Positions 38,367-47,222 of a DNA stretch of 64,000 bases are shown piece after piece (position 1 is the first letter of the stretch; each line of letters opens with the position of its first letter). Below the pieces are notes generated by a model that was not told the DNA's origin, ran no database searches, and saw only the letters and a program-made list of their open reading frames with translations. The position numbers and the translations under genes are program-made. Origin of the DNA: Rhodococcus coprophilus NBRC 100603 (lineage in GTDB: Bacteria > Actinomycetota > Actinomycetes > Mycobacteriales > Mycobacteriaceae); assembly GCF_001895045.1 (NCBI RefSeq), contig NZ_BDAM01000007.1, positions 1 to 64,000 on the forward strand, given 5' to 3'.

Positions 38367-39112
38367 GCGTCGTCCTCAATCCCTCGAGTTTCACCGGGAG
38401 CGACAACGTTCCCGGAAACAGCTACGCCTACTGCATCGATCTGCAGACGCCGTGGTTCCTGTCGAAGGGCGCGATGATCGCGTACTACGGGCAAGTGCGG
38501 TTCTCCGCCCTCACCCACGGACTGCAGGGCGGACTGCTCGACATGGTGGCCCGGCGATTCTCGGCGCCGATGTATCTCGGCGACTACGTGGTGGCCGACG
38601 GCTTCGGGAAGCTGATCCTCGGGGACCGCGGGTACGACATCAACTCCTACGACCTCGACGACGGCAACCTCACCATCCGGCAGTCGAACCTGCTGGCCTT
38701 CGAGCCGGGCCTGTCGCTCAACCAGTCGATCGTGCCGGGTTTCCTCACTCTGATCGGAACGGGCAGGTTCCTCGCCTCGTCGAACGGTCCGGTGATGTTC
38801 GCCGAACCGCCGCTGCGCGTCGATCCCGAAGCACTGGTCGGCTGGGCCGACTGCCCGTCCCCGAGCCACCACTACGACGAATCGTGGATCACGGGATTCG
38901 TGTCCGCCGGCGCGCGACGTTTCGGGGTGCAGTCGGGCGAGGAACGCCAGTTCGACTTCACCGGCGCCGGGACGGTGCTGATCCAGTCGAGCGAGAAGGT
39001 GATCGACGACTCATCGCTGGTGCGAACCCTCGAAAATCAAATTCCAGGCCTGTCGCCCTCTGGATTGCAGCGCATCAATCAGGTCGTTTCGCAACAGCTG
39101 CAACAGAGCTAA
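38363..39112 (+). CDS. AIM24-family protein (third of three)
   Basis: The 249-residue AIM24 paralogue starts at GTG 38363 in a GTGA overlap with the second gene. Landmarks are SKGAMIAYYGQVRFSAL, DYVVADGFGKLILGDRGYDI and FTGAGTVLIQSS. It adds a helical C-terminal tail of about 30 residues ending in QQLQQS. Overlap and similar length indicate the three proteins are made together and may form a mixed complex. Confidence 0.85.
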   Translation: MSVVLNPSSFTGSDNVPGNSYAYCIDLQTPWFLSKGAMIAYYGQVRFSALTHGLQGGLLDMVARRFSAPMYLGDYVVADGFGKLILGDRGYDINSYDLDDGNLTIRQSNLLAFEPGLSLNQSIVPGFLTLIGTGRFLASSNGPVMFAEPPLRVDPEALVGWADCPSPSHHYDESWITGFVSAGARRFGVQSGEERQFDFTGAGTVLIQSSEKVIDDSSLVRTLENQIPGLSPSGLQRINQVVSQQLQQS

Positions 39113-39209
39113 CTCCCGCACCGGACCCTGGGCCGACACCGGGCATAGCCCGGATCAGACTCAACCGAATTGTGACTACGCTCACAGGATAGGCGGGCCT
39201 AACCAGAGG

Positions 39210-39228
39210 TAAGGTTTGGGCAACCTAA
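39210..39228 (+). promoter_or_regulatory. IdeR/DtxR iron box upstream of bfd-bfr
   Basis: TAAGGTTTGGGCAACCTAA matches 15 of 19 positions of the IdeR/DtxR consensus TTAGGTTAGGCTAACCTAA and is itself a near-perfect dyad. It lies 24 bp before the bfd ATG. A partial half-site GGCCTAACC precedes it at 39196-39204. Iron-dependent control by IdeR is expected. Confidence 0.75.
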
Positions 39229-39252
39229 CAACCTCCAGGATGGTGACTTCAC

Positions 39253-39450
39253 ATGATCGTCTGCAGTTGCCACGCCCTCACCCACCACCACATCGAGCAA
39301 GAGGTGGCCGCAGGTGCGCGATGCACCCGCGAAGTGAGCGCGGCGTGCCGCGCAGGGACCGACTGCGGAAACTGCGTACGCAACATCTCTGCGATCATCC
39401 GGCAGGCTCGCGTACGGAATGAGACGATCGAGCTCGAGACCGCCGTGTAG
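39253..39450 (+). CDS. bfd: Bacterioferritin-associated ferredoxin Bfd
   Basis: The 65-residue protein is a [2Fe-2S] Bfd with Cys4, Cys6, Cys38 and Cys41 (CxC...CxxC), the family pattern. Bfd donates electrons to bacterioferritin so stored Fe3+ can be released as Fe2+ when iron is short. It is preceded by an iron box and followed 48 nt later by bfr, so storage protein and its release partner are co-encoded. Confidence 0.93.
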   Translation: MIVCSCHALTHHHIEQEVAAGARCTREVSAACRAGTDCGNCVRNISAIIRQARVRNETIELETAV

Positions 39451-39460
39451 CCAGCCCCTG

Positions 39461-39491
39461 CCCGGCGGTAAACCTGATGGTTCACCCCGGG
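39461..39491 (+). promoter_or_regulatory. Intergenic hairpin abutting the bfr ribosome-binding site
   Basis: CCCGG(C)GGT(A)AACC pairs with GGTT(C)ACCCCGGG around a TGAT loop, with one bulged C and one A/C mismatch. The 3' arm runs into GGGAGG, the bfr ribosome-binding site (39489-39494). It could tune bfr translation or protect the mRNA between bfd and bfr. Confidence 0.4.
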
Positions 39492-39498
39492 AGGTGCC

Positions 39499-39975
39499 AT
39501 GAAGGGCGACAAGAAGGTCATCGAATACCTGAACGAGCAGTTGACGGCGGAGCTCACCGCGATCAACCAGTACTTCCTTCATTCGAAGATGCAGGAAGAC
39601 CGTGGATGGTCGAAGCTCGCGGCACACACCCGCGCGGAGTCGTTCGACGAGATGCGTCACGCCGAGACTCTCACCGACCGCATCCTCTACCTCGACGGAC
39701 TCCCCAATTATCAGCGGCTCGGATCGCTCCGCCTGGGACAGAACGTGAAGGAGATGCTCGAGGCGGATCTCCAGGTCGAGATCGAAGCCCGCGACCGGCT
39801 CCGCAAGGGATCGGAATACATGCGGTCGGTCAGCGACATCACCTCCGCGAACATCTTCGAGGCGATCCTCGCCGACGAGGAAGAACACATCGACTATCTC
39901 GAAACCCAGCTCGACCTGCTGGCACAGCTGGGCGAACCGCTCTACATCGCCCAGCACATCTCGCCTTCGGAATAG
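39499..39975 (+). CDS. bfr: Bacterioferritin
   Basis: The 158-residue subunit forms the 24-mer haem-containing iron store. All ferroxidase ligands are in place: Glu18, Glu51, His54, Glu94, Glu127 and His130. Met52, the axial haem ligand between two subunits, is also present. The cytosolic shell oxidises Fe2+ and holds ferric mineral. The gene sits in the bfd-bfr unit and is closed by a strong terminator. Confidence 0.96.
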   Translation: MKGDKKVIEYLNEQLTAELTAINQYFLHSKMQEDRGWSKLAAHTRAESFDEMRHAETLTDRILYLDGLPNYQRLGSLRLGQNVKEMLEADLQVEIEARDRLRKGSEYMRSVSDITSANIFEAILADEEEHIDYLETQLDLLAQLGEPLYIAQHISPSE

Positions 39976-40009
39976 CCGGCACGGCGCCGAACGGTTCCCC
40001 GCAGTCACG

Positions 40010-40047
40010 AAGACGGGCCGCGACATCTGTCGCGGCCCGTCTTTTCG
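40010..40047 (+). terminator. Strong rho-independent terminator after bfr
   Basis: A perfect 16-bp stem pairs 40010-40025 with 40028-40043 and is followed by a T-run (40042-40045). The GGGCCGCGACA core makes it very stable. It ends the bfd-bfr transcript. Confidence 0.9.
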
Positions 40048-40102
40048 TGCGCGGTATGTACGGTGTACTCGTTCAATCTGCTCTCGACAGTGAGGGGACA
40101 CC

Positions 40103-40393
40103 GTGAGTGACTCGTCCGTGCACGTAGTTCACAACGCCGACCGGCAGCGCTACGAACTCGTCGACGACGGCTCCGTCATCGGATTCACCGAGTACCACCC
40201 CGACGGCGACACCCAACTCGTGTTCGACCACACCGTGGTCGACAAGGCCTATTCCGGTCAGGGCCTCGCCGGCAAGCTGGTCCGATTCGCACTCGACGAC
40301 GTGCGTGAGCGCGGCAAGCGAGTCGTGGCGATCTGCTCGTACGTCGACAATTTCATCGCCAAGCATCCTGAGTATCAGGATCTCGCCGACTGA
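40103..40393 (+). CDS. Small GNAT-like N-acetyltransferase
   Basis: The 96-residue protein matches the short GCN5-related family (YjdJ-like). It has the FDHTVVDKAYSGQGLAGKLVRFAL segment with the acetyl-CoA pyrophosphate-binding loop (SGQGLAGK near residues 51-58) and the IAKHPEYQDL ending. GTG at 40103 has GTGAGGGGA upstream. Members acetylate small molecules or proteins; the substrate is unknown. It stands alone between the bfr terminator and the meta-cleavage genes, which converge on it. Confidence 0.88.
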   Translation: MSDSSVHVVHNADRQRYELVDDGSVIGFTEYHPDGDTQLVFDHTVVDKAYSGQGLAGKLVRFALDDVRERGKRVVAICSYVDNFIAKHPEYQDLAD

Positions 40394-40421
40394 ACTCGCC
40401 GCCGACGCGAGCACACGATCG

Positions 40422-41486
40422 TCAGTGACCCGCGCGGTTGCGGAGGTCGAGCGCGACGTCGGTGATCATGTCCTCCTGGCCACCGACCAGTCCACGACGG
40501 CCGATCTCCACGAGGATTTCGCGGGTGTCGAGTCCGTAGATGTCCGCGGCCGTCTCGGCGTGCCGGAGGAAGCTCGAGTACACGCCGGCATAACCGAGGG
40601 TGAGCGTCTCGCGGTCGACCTGGACCGGCCGGTCCTGGAGCGGACGAACCAGATCGTCGGCGGCATCCTGCAGACCGAACAGGTCGCAGGAGTGCTTCCA
40701 GCCGTGCAGGTCCGCCACAGCAACGAAGGGCTCGATCGGGCAGTTGCCCGCTCCGGCACCCTGCCCGGCCAGCGACGCGTCGACGCGAATGACGCCTTCC
40801 TCGACGGCGACGACCGAGTTCGCGACGGACAGCGACAGGTTCTGGTGCGCGTGGATACCGATCTGCGTGGTGTCTTCGAGAACGTCGCGGTAGGCGCGGA
40901 CACGTTCGCGGACACCGTCCATGGTCAGCCGTCCACCGGAGTCGGTGACGTAGACGCAGTCGGCGCCGTACGACTCCATGAGCTTCGCCTGTCGGGCGAG
41001 CTCTTCCGCAGGAGCCATGTGCGACATCATCAGGAAGCCGGAGACGTCCATGCCGAGTTCCTTTGCCGCAGCGATGTGCTGGGCGGACACGTCGGCCTCG
41101 GTGCAGTGGGTGGCGATACGCACCGACCGCACACCGAGTTCGTAGGCACGCTTCAGTTCGTGGACGGTGCCGATACCCGGGAGGAGCAGCGTCGTGAGAA
41201 TTGCCGAATTGATCGCTCCGGCAGCGGCTTCGAGCCATTCCCAGTCGGTGTGGCTGCCCGGACCGTAGGTCAGGGAGTGCCCGGTGAGGCCGTCGCCGTG
41301 GGAGACCTCGATCGCGTCGACACCGGCGCGGTCCAGTGCGCCGGCGATCGCTGCAACGTCGTCGGGGGTGATGCGGTGGCGGATGGCGTGCATGCCGTCA
41401 CGCAGGGTCACGTCCTGGATGTACAGGGCGGCACCGTGAGTCGCGTATTCGCGCTGCCGGGCGTCACTCGTGATCGTCTCGCTCAT
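40422..41486 (-). CDS. dmpG: 4-hydroxy-2-oxovalerate aldolase
   Basis: The 354-residue DmpG/HsaF-type aldolase cleaves 4-hydroxy-2-oxovalerate (or a homologue) to pyruvate and an aldehyde. It has a TIM barrel with the metal-site motif [10 protein letters not shown] (residues 25-34), IEVSHGDGL, and [10 protein letters not shown] with the other metal His residues. The C-terminal communication domain is complete, as needed for channelling aldehyde to the partner dehydrogenase. ATG at 41486 overlaps the stop of that dehydrogenase gene by 4 bp. Confidence 0.94.
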   Translation of the reverse strand: MSETITSDARQREYATHGAALYIQDVTLRDGMHAIRHRITPDDVAAIAGALDRAGVDAIEVSHGDGLTGHSLTYGPGSHTDWEWLEAAAGAINSAILTTLLLPGIGTVHELKRAYELGVRSVRIATHCTEADVSAQHIAAAKELGMDVSGFLMMSHMAPAEELARQAKLMESYGADCVYVTDSGGRLTMDGVRERVRAYRDVLEDTTQIGIHAHQNLSLSVANSVVAVEEGVIRVDASLAGQGAGAGNCPIEPFVAVADLHGWKHSCDLFGLQDAADDLVRPLQDRPVQVDRETLTLGYAGVYSSFLRHAETAADIYGLDTREILVEIGRRGLVGGQEDMITDVALDLRNRAGH

Positions 41487-42418
41487 GCCGAAACCTGCTC
41501 CTTCTTGCGTGCCGCGACTGCCCGGCCGACCTGCAGGGCAGCGGACGTCATGATGTCGAGATTGCCCGCGTACTCGGGCAGGTAGTGTGCTGCGCCCTTG
41601 ACCTCGAGGAACACCGCCACCTTCCACATCGGACCGGTGTGATCGGTCAGCGTGCCGACGGTCTCGTTGATCGGGGTGAACTGGATTTCCTGCTTGAGCT
41701 TGTATCCGGGCACATAGGTGGAAACCTTGGCGACCATCGCTTCGATCGATGCGACGATCTCGTCCTTGCGGTCTTCGCCGACGAGCGCGAGAACCGTATC
41801 GCGCATGATCATCGGCGGTTCTGCGGGATTGAGGATGATGATCGCCTTGCCGCGTGCGGCGCCACCGATCTTCTCGATGGCCTGCGACGTCGTCTCGGTG
41901 AATTCGTCGATGTTGGCGCGAGTACCCGGGCCGGCCGACTTCGAGGAGATCGAGGCGACGATCTCGGCCCAGTAGACGGGCGTGACCTGCGAGATGGCGG
42001 CAACAATCGGGATGGTGGCCTGACCACCGCAAGTGACCATGTTGACGTTCGTCGCGTCGAGGTGCTCGTCGAGGTTCACGGGAGGCACCACGTAGGGGCC
42101 GATCGCGGCGGGGGTGAGGTCGATCAGAATCTTGCCGTGCGGGCGCAGCATCTTCTCGTTGTACTCGTGCGCCTTCGCCGAGGTGGCGTCGAAGACGATC
42201 TCGATCTCGTCGAAACGGGGGTGCTCGATGAGACCCTCCACTCCGGTGGAGATCGCGTCGATGCCCAGTCGCTTGGCGCGGGCCAGGCCGTCGGATGCGG
42301 GATCGATGCCCACGAGAGCGATCGTCTCGAGTTCGCTGTCGGCGAGCCTCTTGATCTTGATGAGCAGGTCGGTGCCGATGTTGCCCGGCCCGATGATGGC
42401 GACCTTGGTCGTGGTCAT
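41483..42418 (-). CDS. dmpF: Acetaldehyde dehydrogenase (acylating)
   Basis: The 311-residue DmpF/HsaG-type enzyme converts acetaldehyde or propanal, CoA and NAD to acyl-CoA. NAD-binding GPGNIGTD is at residues 10-17 and the catalytic Cys130 lies in NMVTCGGQA. It forms a channelling complex with the aldolase encoded just downstream. It is one nt from the hydratase gene, so all three are one transcript. Confidence 0.95.
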   Translation of the reverse strand: MTTTKVAIIGPGNIGTDLLIKIKRLADSELETIALVGIDPASDGLARAKRLGIDAISTGVEGLIEHPRFDEIEIVFDATSAKAHEYNEKMLRPHGKILIDLTPAAIGPYVVPPVNLDEHLDATNVNMVTCGGQATIPIVAAISQVTPVYWAEIVASISSKSAGPGTRANIDEFTETTSQAIEKIGGAARGKAIIILNPAEPPMIMRDTVLALVGEDRKDEIVASIEAMVAKVSTYVPGYKLKQEIQFTPINETVGTLTDHTGPMWKVAVFLEVKGAAHYLPEYAGNLDIMTSAALQVGRAVAARKKEQVSA

Positions 42419-42419
42419 G

Positions 42420-43262
42420 TCAGTTCTCCTGTGCCGAAGTCGGTGAGGACGAGAAGGGGGCGGTGACGGTGCCGAGCGGCGAGATCTCGGCGCGCACGGT
42501 CACACCGGGGGGAGCAGGCACCATGGGGCCGAGCGCACCGGACAGCACTACCTGACCGGCAGTCAGCGGCTGACCGAATTCGCGTGCGGTGCGCGCGAGC
42601 CACAGCAGTGCGTTCAGCGGATCGCCGAGGCAGGCTGCGCCCGTGCCCTCCGAGACGAGTTCGTCGTCGACGTACATCCGCATGGTTGCGTCGATCGGCT
42701 CGAAGTCGGCCAGGGGCACGCGATGGGAACCCAGCACGTAGAGGCCGCTCGAGGCGTTGTCCGCCACCGTGTCGGTGATCTTGATATCCCATCCGGCCAC
42801 CCGGCTGTCGACGATCTCCAGCGCCGCGACCGCATAGTCGACGGCCGCCCGGACGGCGTCGAGGTCGAGATCGTCGTCGTCGAGATCCGCCTTCAGCACG
42901 AATGCAATCTCGGCTTCGGCCTTGGGCTGGAGCAGGCGATCGCTGGGCACCTCGGCGAGATCGGTGACGTCCATGTCGTCGAACAGCACCCCGAAGTCGG
43001 GGCGGTTCACGCCGAGTTGCTGCTGAACGGCCGGCGAGGTGAGGCCGATCTTCCGTCCCACGATGCGGGCACCGGACGCGAGTTTGTGCTCGGTCAGATG
43101 CTGCTGCACCGCATAGGCCAGGTCGATGTCGGTTTCGCCGAGAAGATCCCGTACCGGGGAACACGGCACCGCGGTCCGGGTCGCGTCGATGAGCCGGGTG
43201 GCTGCTGCGCTGACGGTTTCGAGGTGTGCGGCTTCGCCGGCGGGGTTCGGAGTAGTGGTCAT
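42420..43262 (-). CDS. dmpE: 2-keto-4-pentenoate hydratase
   Basis: The 280-residue enzyme of the FAH superfamily hydrates 2-hydroxypenta-2,4-dienoate to 4-hydroxy-2-oxovalerate. Motifs are [27 protein letters not shown] with metal-ligand Glu residues, and [24 protein letters not shown]. It opens the minus-strand trio. No ring-cleavage dioxygenase or C-C hydrolase is adjacent, so the trio may serve several upstream aromatic or steroid pathways. An IclR gene lies upstream on the same strand. Confidence 0.92.
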   Translation of the reverse strand: MTTTPNPAGEAAHLETVSAAATRLIDATRTAVPCSPVRDLLGETDIDLAYAVQQHLTEHKLASGARIVGRKIGLTSPAVQQQLGVNRPDFGVLFDDMDVTDLAEVPSDRLLQPKAEAEIAFVLKADLDDDDLDLDAVRAAVDYAVAALEIVDSRVAGWDIKITDTVADNASSGLYVLGSHRVPLADFEPIDATMRMYVDDELVSEGTGAACLGDPLNALLWLARTAREFGQPLTAGQVVLSGALGPMVPAPPGVTVRAEISPLGTVTAPFSSSPTSAQEN

Positions 43263-43327
43263 CAGGTCCTCGTCGATCGATGGGTAACTCCATCGTGGGG
43301 GTACGAGTACCGCTTACCTAGCCGTAG

Positions 43328-43344
43328 GTTCCGCTCAGTGGAAC
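43328..43344. promoter_or_regulatory. IclR-type operator candidate upstream of the meta-cleavage trio
   Basis: GTTCCGCTCAGTGGAAC is a 17-bp inverted repeat (GTTCC/GGAAC with a 7-bp spacer) in the 111-bp gap between the IclR gene and dmpE, about 65 bp before the dmpE start. The form is similar to known IclR-family sites. Confidence 0.5.
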
Positions 43345-43373
43345 GACCCGGCACAAATCCCCAGCAGTCCCGC

Positions 43374-44171
43374 TCAGGGTGTTCGCAGCGCCGCGCGACG
43401 ACCGAGCGTTGCTGCCACACCCGCCGCGGCCGCCTTCACCGCAGCAGCGTGTTTCTCGGGCCGGAACCGCGTCGCAGGCCCGGTGACACTGATCGCGGCA
43501 ACCGGATCGTCGTCGCCCACGAGCACCGGGGCGGCGACGCACACCAAGCCGACAGCCGACTCCTCGTATTCGAAGGCGACGCCCGTCTCGGCTATCCGAT
43601 CGATGTGCGCGCGGAACCGGCCCGGCGCGGTGATGGTGCGCGGCGTCTTGCGGGCGAGCCCGTCGGCGACGACGTCCGCGAACAGCGCCGGCGAGGAGAA
43701 GGCGAGCAGAGCCTTGCCGATAGCGGTGCAGTACATGGGCATTCGTCCGCCCACACGCGACGGCGCCGGCGCCGGTCGATGACCGCCGATCTTGGAGACG
43801 TAGACGACCTCGGTGCCCTCGGGGACGCCGAGGTGCACGGTTTCGTGGGTGCGCTCGTACAGATCCTCCATGAACGGGATCGCGACCTCGAGCAGTCGCC
43901 GCTCCACCGACGCACGCATACCGAGTTCGAACATCTGACCACCGAGGCGGTATCCGGACGCGTCCTTTTCCAGCAACCGGACGTTCATCAGGTCGTTGAC
44001 CACGCGGTGCAGAGTGCCTTTGGCCAGACCCGTCCGGCGGCCGAGTTCGGCCAGCGACACTCCGTGGTCGTCGGCGGTGAACGCGTGCAGGACGGTGACG
44101 ACCTTGCCGAGCACGGTCGAAGTGTCCACGGGCGGGTCGGCCGCCCGGCGCGTCGGCCGCTGTCCTTCCAT
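43374..44171 (-). CDS. IclR-family regulator of the meta-cleavage trio
   Basis: The 265-residue product has an N-terminal winged HTH (about 20-80: VSLAELGRRTGLAKGTLHRVVNDL) and an IclR effector domain (about 95-255: ETVHLGVPEGTEVVYVSK, YCTAIGKALLAF). ATG at 44171 was chosen because upstream frame extension runs into the oppositely oriented DUF1992 promoter. Placement directly before dmpE with a GTTCC-N7-GGAAC repeat between suggests local control. Confidence 0.9.
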   Translation of the reverse strand: MEGQRPTRRAADPPVDTSTVLGKVVTVLHAFTADDHGVSLAELGRRTGLAKGTLHRVVNDLMNVRLLEKDASGYRLGGQMFELGMRASVERRLLEVAIPFMEDLYERTHETVHLGVPEGTEVVYVSKIGGHRPAPAPSRVGGRMPMYCTAIGKALLAFSSPALFADVVADGLARKTPRTITAPGRFRAHIDRIAETGVAFEYEESAVGLVCVAAPVLVGDDDPVAAISVTGPATRFRPEKHAAAVKAAAAGVAATLGRRAALRTP

Positions 44172-44279
44172 GTGCCACAGGGTATGCCACCGGCAACACC
44201 GGACGGCAGCGGCTTCGGACGTCCTTGGGACGGCAGGGAACGTTGCGTCGCCACCGGGGCGCAGTGGCATTCTGGATCG

Positions 44280-44798
44280 GTGACCGAGCGGAAACGACCG
44301 GACATCACCTTCGAGACGTGGATCGAACGGCAGATCCGCGCCGCACAGGAGCGCGGCGATTTCGACGATCTCCCGGGCGCGGGAAAACCGATTCCCGACC
44401 ACGGCGACGACGAATTGTGGTGGGTGAAGGCCTACCTCGCGCGGCAAGGACTGTCGGCCGAGGCACTGCTCCCGCTGCCGCTGCAGTTGCGCCGGGAGAT
44501 CGAGCGGTTGCCCGAGACCGTAGCGAATGTACCGTCCGAACAAACAGTGCGGGAGATAGTCGCCCGACTCAACCGGCGGGTAATGGAATGCATGCTCGTT
44601 CCAGGTCAGCTACCGATCCCGATCCACAAGGCGAATGCCGACGAAGTGGTCGAGACCTGGAAAGCGGGACGCCAGGCGCGGCGCGAGGAAGCGCGGCGCG
44701 CGCTGCAGGCAGCTCAGCCAGGGCGCACCGATCCTCCCTCCAGCCGCGCGCGACCGGCACGGAAGCGCCGGTTCCTCCGGTGGTTCCGCGCCGGGTGA
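44280..44798 (+). CDS. DUF1992 (DnaJ-homologue-like) protein
   Basis: The 172-residue protein has the DUF1992 domain over residues 5-80 (WIERQIRAAQERGDFDDLPGAGKPI), found in small bacterial proteins annotated as DnaJ-family homologues although no J-domain HPD motif is present here. The C-terminal third is a basic Arg/Ala-rich helix ending KRRFLRWFRAG, which may bind nucleic acid or membrane. GTG at 44280 lies 6 nt after a CATTCT box. It is divergent from the IclR gene and converges on scoB. Confidence 0.82.
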   Translation: MTERKRPDITFETWIERQIRAAQERGDFDDLPGAGKPIPDHGDDELWWVKAYLARQGLSAEALLPLPLQLRREIERLPETVANVPSEQTVREIVARLNRRVMECMLVPGQLPIPIHKANADEVVETWKAGRQARREEARRALQAAQPGRTDPPSSRARPARKRRFLRWFRAG

Positions 44799-44817
44799 CG
44801 GTGCAGAACCACCGGAG
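44775..44817. terminator. Bidirectional hairpin between convergent DUF1992 and scoB genes
   Basis: A perfect 12-bp stem pairs 44775-44786 with 44806-44817 around a 19-nt loop that contains the DUF1992 stop codon. It ends 4 nt before the scoB stop. No T-run is seen; the convergent position supports a terminator. Confidence 0.55.
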
Positions 44818-44821
44818 AGTG

Positions 44822-45484
44822 TCAGGCCGGGCTGACGGTGAGAGGCGCGCCGGTGGCCGCGCGCACCTGTTCCTCGGTCACTCCCGGTGCGAATTCACGC
44901 AGGACCAATCCGTCGCCGGTCACGTCGATCACCGCGAGGTCGGTGATGATCCGGTGCACGACGCCCTCACCGGTCAGCGGCAAGGAGCAACGCTCGACGA
45001 TCTTGGGATTGCCCGACTTGTCGGTGTGCTCCATCAGCACGATGACCTTGCGCGCACCGTGCACCAGGTCCATCGCACCGCCCATGCCCTTGACCATCTT
45101 GCCCGGCACCATCCAGTTCGCCAGGTCACCGGTCGCGGAGACCTCCATCCCCCCGAGCACCGCGGTATCGATGTGCCCGCCGCGGATCATGCCGAAGCTC
45201 AGCGCGGAATCGAAGAATGCGGCACCCGCGTTGACCGTGACGGTCTCCTTGCCGGCATTGATCAGGTCGGCGTCGATCGCCTCTTCCACAGGGTAGGGCC
45301 CGGTTCCGAGGATGCCGTTCTCGCTGTGGAGTGTGACCCGTACGCCTGCAGGCAAGTAGTTCGGTATCAAGGTGGGCAACCCGATTCCCAGATTCACGTA
45401 CTCACCCGGCGCCAGTTCCTGCGCCGCGCGCGCCGCCATCTGCGTGCGTGTCCAGCCCACTGCCCGTTCGACCTCGACGCTCAT
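44822..45484 (-). CDS. scoB: 3-oxoacid CoA-transferase subunit B
   Basis: The 220-residue family I CoA-transferase beta subunit has the catalytic Glu55 in HSENGILG, which forms the glutamyl-CoA thioester. With subunit A it moves CoA from succinyl-CoA to acetoacetate or another 3-oxoacid. ATG at 45484 was preferred to the in-frame GTG at 45490 because GGAAGG lies six bases before the ATG but only one before the GTG. Confidence 0.92.
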   Translation of the reverse strand: MSVEVERAVGWTRTQMAARAAQELAPGEYVNLGIGLPTLIPNYLPAGVRVTLHSENGILGTGPYPVEEAIDADLINAGKETVTVNAGAAFFDSALSFGMIRGGHIDTAVLGGMEVSATGDLANWMVPGKMVKGMGGAMDLVHGARKVIVLMEHTDKSGNPKIVERCSLPLTGEGVVHRIITDLAVIDVTGDGLVLREFAPGVTEEQVRAATGAPLTVSPA

Positions 45485-45486
45485 GA

Positions 45487-46248
45487 TCACCCTTCCTTGC
45501 CGGCGCTGACGGTGCGCTTCTCGATCTGCTTGTCCTGGACGCCGGTGTGCACGATGCGATCGACGAAGATCCCCGGCAGATGTACCTGTCCCGGGTCGAT
45601 CTCGCCCGGCTCGACGAGTTCCTCGACCTGCGCGATGCAGATGCGACCGGCCATCGCCGCGAGCGGGTTGAAGTTCATCGCGGCCTTGTTGAACACCAGA
45701 TTCCCCTCGGTGTCCCCCTTCAGCGCGTGTACCAGCGAGAAGTCCGCGGTAATGGATTCCTCGAGCACGTACTTCTTGCCCCGGAACTCACGCACCTCCT
45801 TCGGCGGCGATGCCACCGCGACTGCTCCGCCGGCGTCGTAGCGCCACGGCAGTCCGCCCAGCGCGATCGGCGTCCCGACGCCTGCGGGAGTGAAGAAGGC
45901 GGGGATACCCGCGCCACCGGCACGCAGTTTCTCGGCCAGCGTGCCCTGGGGTGTCAGCTCGACCTCGAGTTCTCCCGAGAGATACTGCCTCGCGAACTCT
46001 TTGTTCTCACCCACGTACGACGCGGTGACACGGCGGATACGCCTGTCGCCGAGCAGAATTCCCAGCCCGTGACCGTCGACTCCGCAGTTGTTGGAGAAGA
46101 CCTCGAGGTCGGTGACACCCGACTCGGCGAGTGCCCGGATCAGGATGTCGGGGATACCGCACAGACCGAACCCGCCGACCGCCAGGGACGAACCGTCGGT
46201 GACGTCCGCGACGGCTTCGGTCGCGGACCGGAATACTTTCGTTGCCAA
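45487..46248 (-). CDS. scoA: 3-oxoacid CoA-transferase subunit A
   Basis: The 253-residue alpha subunit has [13 protein letters not shown] near the N-terminus, [14 protein letters not shown], and the [10 protein letters not shown] segment. The gene is intact and directly upstream of scoB. Clustering with a leucine-catabolism set 1 kb away suggests acetoacetate as substrate; 3-oxoadipate remains possible. A divergent IclR gene and a palindromic site upstream indicate induced expression. Confidence 0.92.
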   Translation of the reverse strand: MATKVFRSATEAVADVTDGSSLAVGGFGLCGIPDILIRALAESGVTDLEVFSNNCGVDGHGLGILLGDRRIRRVTASYVGENKEFARQYLSGELEVELTPQGTLAEKLRAGGAGIPAFFTPAGVGTPIALGGLPWRYDAGGAVAVASPPKEVREFRGKKYVLEESITADFSLVHALKGDTEGNLVFNKAAMNFNPLAAMAGRICIAQVEELVEPGEIDPGQVHLPGIFVDRIVHTGVQDKQIEKRTVSAGKEG

Positions 46249-46295
46249 TGCACACCTCTCGGGTCAGTCGGCCCCGACCAGTTCGGCCGGGGGAC

Positions 46296-46310
46296 GTTCA
46301 TTGGATGAAC
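46296..46310. promoter_or_regulatory. IclR operator copy 1 upstream of scoA
   Basis: GTTCAT-TGG-ATGAAC is a perfect 6-bp inverted repeat with a 3-bp spacer, 48 bp upstream of the scoA start. A second copy lies at 46416-46430. Confidence 0.6.
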
Positions 46311-46415
46311 GCCACCGTCTCGTCTCGTCAAACTAAATCGGTGCAGGTGAGAATCACAAGTGAGCGCGCCGAGTCCGATGTGATTGCTCGCTATCCGGAC
46401 GCCTGTCGAGAATCT

Positions 46416-46430
46416 GTTCATTGGGTGGAC
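46416..46430. promoter_or_regulatory. IclR operator copy 2 next to the iclR promoter
   Basis: GTTCAT-TGG-GTGGAC repeats the scoA-side element with two changes in the right arm. It directly abuts a TAGAGT -10 box (46432-46437) that lies 7 nt before the IclR GTG, so a bound protein would block that promoter. Confidence 0.6.
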
Positions 46431-46444
46431 GTAGAGTTGGGGCC

Positions 46445-47212
46445 GTGAGTGCACAGGGACAGTTGGTCGGCAGGGTGGGCGCATTACTGCGGACGGTGTC
46501 GTCGTACGAACCGGACGGGGCCACCACGTCGGATCTCGCCCGCGCGACCGACCTGGCCCGGCCGACTGTCCATCGCCTTCTCGGCTCGCTTGCCGAGGAG
46601 GGACTCGTCGACCGGGACCCGAAGTCGGGCCGGTGGTCGCTCGGGCCGGAGTTGTACTTGCTGGGCTCGGTGGCAGCGACGCGATACGACATCACCGACC
46701 TCGCCGGCGACGTGTTGCGCGACCTCGCCCGCGAAACCGGGGAAAGCGCCTTTCTGACCGCTCGCCGAGGAGACGAAACAGTCTGCGTGGCAAGCGAAGA
46801 AGGCAGCTTCCCATTGCGGTCGCACGTTCTGCACATCGGAATCCGGTTCCCGCTCGGGGTTGCGTCCGCCGGGCTCGCCATCCTGTCGCACATGTCCGAC
46901 AAGGACATCGACGAATACCTGTCCCGCGTCGACCTGACCGCCGCATGGGGCGACGCTCACTCTCGCGCCGCCGTCGAGAAACGGATAGCGGCGACACGCC
47001 TGACCGGATACTCCGTCAATCCCGCACTCGTCGTCGAGGGCAGTTGGGGAATGGGTGCGGCCGTGTTCGACCACAGGGGAGCCCCGACGTGGGCGTTGAG
47101 CCTGACCGGCGTGGAAAGTCGCTTCCGAGCCGATCGCACACCCCACGTCGGGGCCCTGTTGCTCAGTGGGGCACACCGCCTCACTCAGCTACTGCGTCAC
47201 CGCACCCGGTGA
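46445..47212 (+). CDS. IclR-family regulator of scoAB
   Basis: The 255-residue regulator has an N-terminal winged HTH (about 8-70: GATTSDLARATDLARPTVHRLL) and an IclR effector domain (about 85-245). GTG at 46445 has a TAGAGT -10 just upstream and no Shine-Dalgarno sequence, fitting a leaderless mRNA. It is divergent from scoA, and two near-identical GTTCAT-type repeats in the gap make it the probable regulator of scoAB and of itself. Its stop converges on the CitE-type lyase gene 10 nt away. Confidence 0.9.
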   Translation: MSAQGQLVGRVGALLRTVSSYEPDGATTSDLARATDLARPTVHRLLGSLAEEGLVDRDPKSGRWSLGPELYLLGSVAATRYDITDLAGDVLRDLARETGESAFLTARRGDETVCVASEEGSFPLRSHVLHIGIRFPLGVASAGLAILSHMSDKDIDEYLSRVDLTAAWGDAHSRAAVEKRIAATRLTGYSVNPALVVEGSWGMGAAVFDHRGAPTWALSLTGVESRFRADRTPHVGALLLSGAHRLTQLLRHRTR

Positions 47213-47222
47213 CGCGGTCCGA

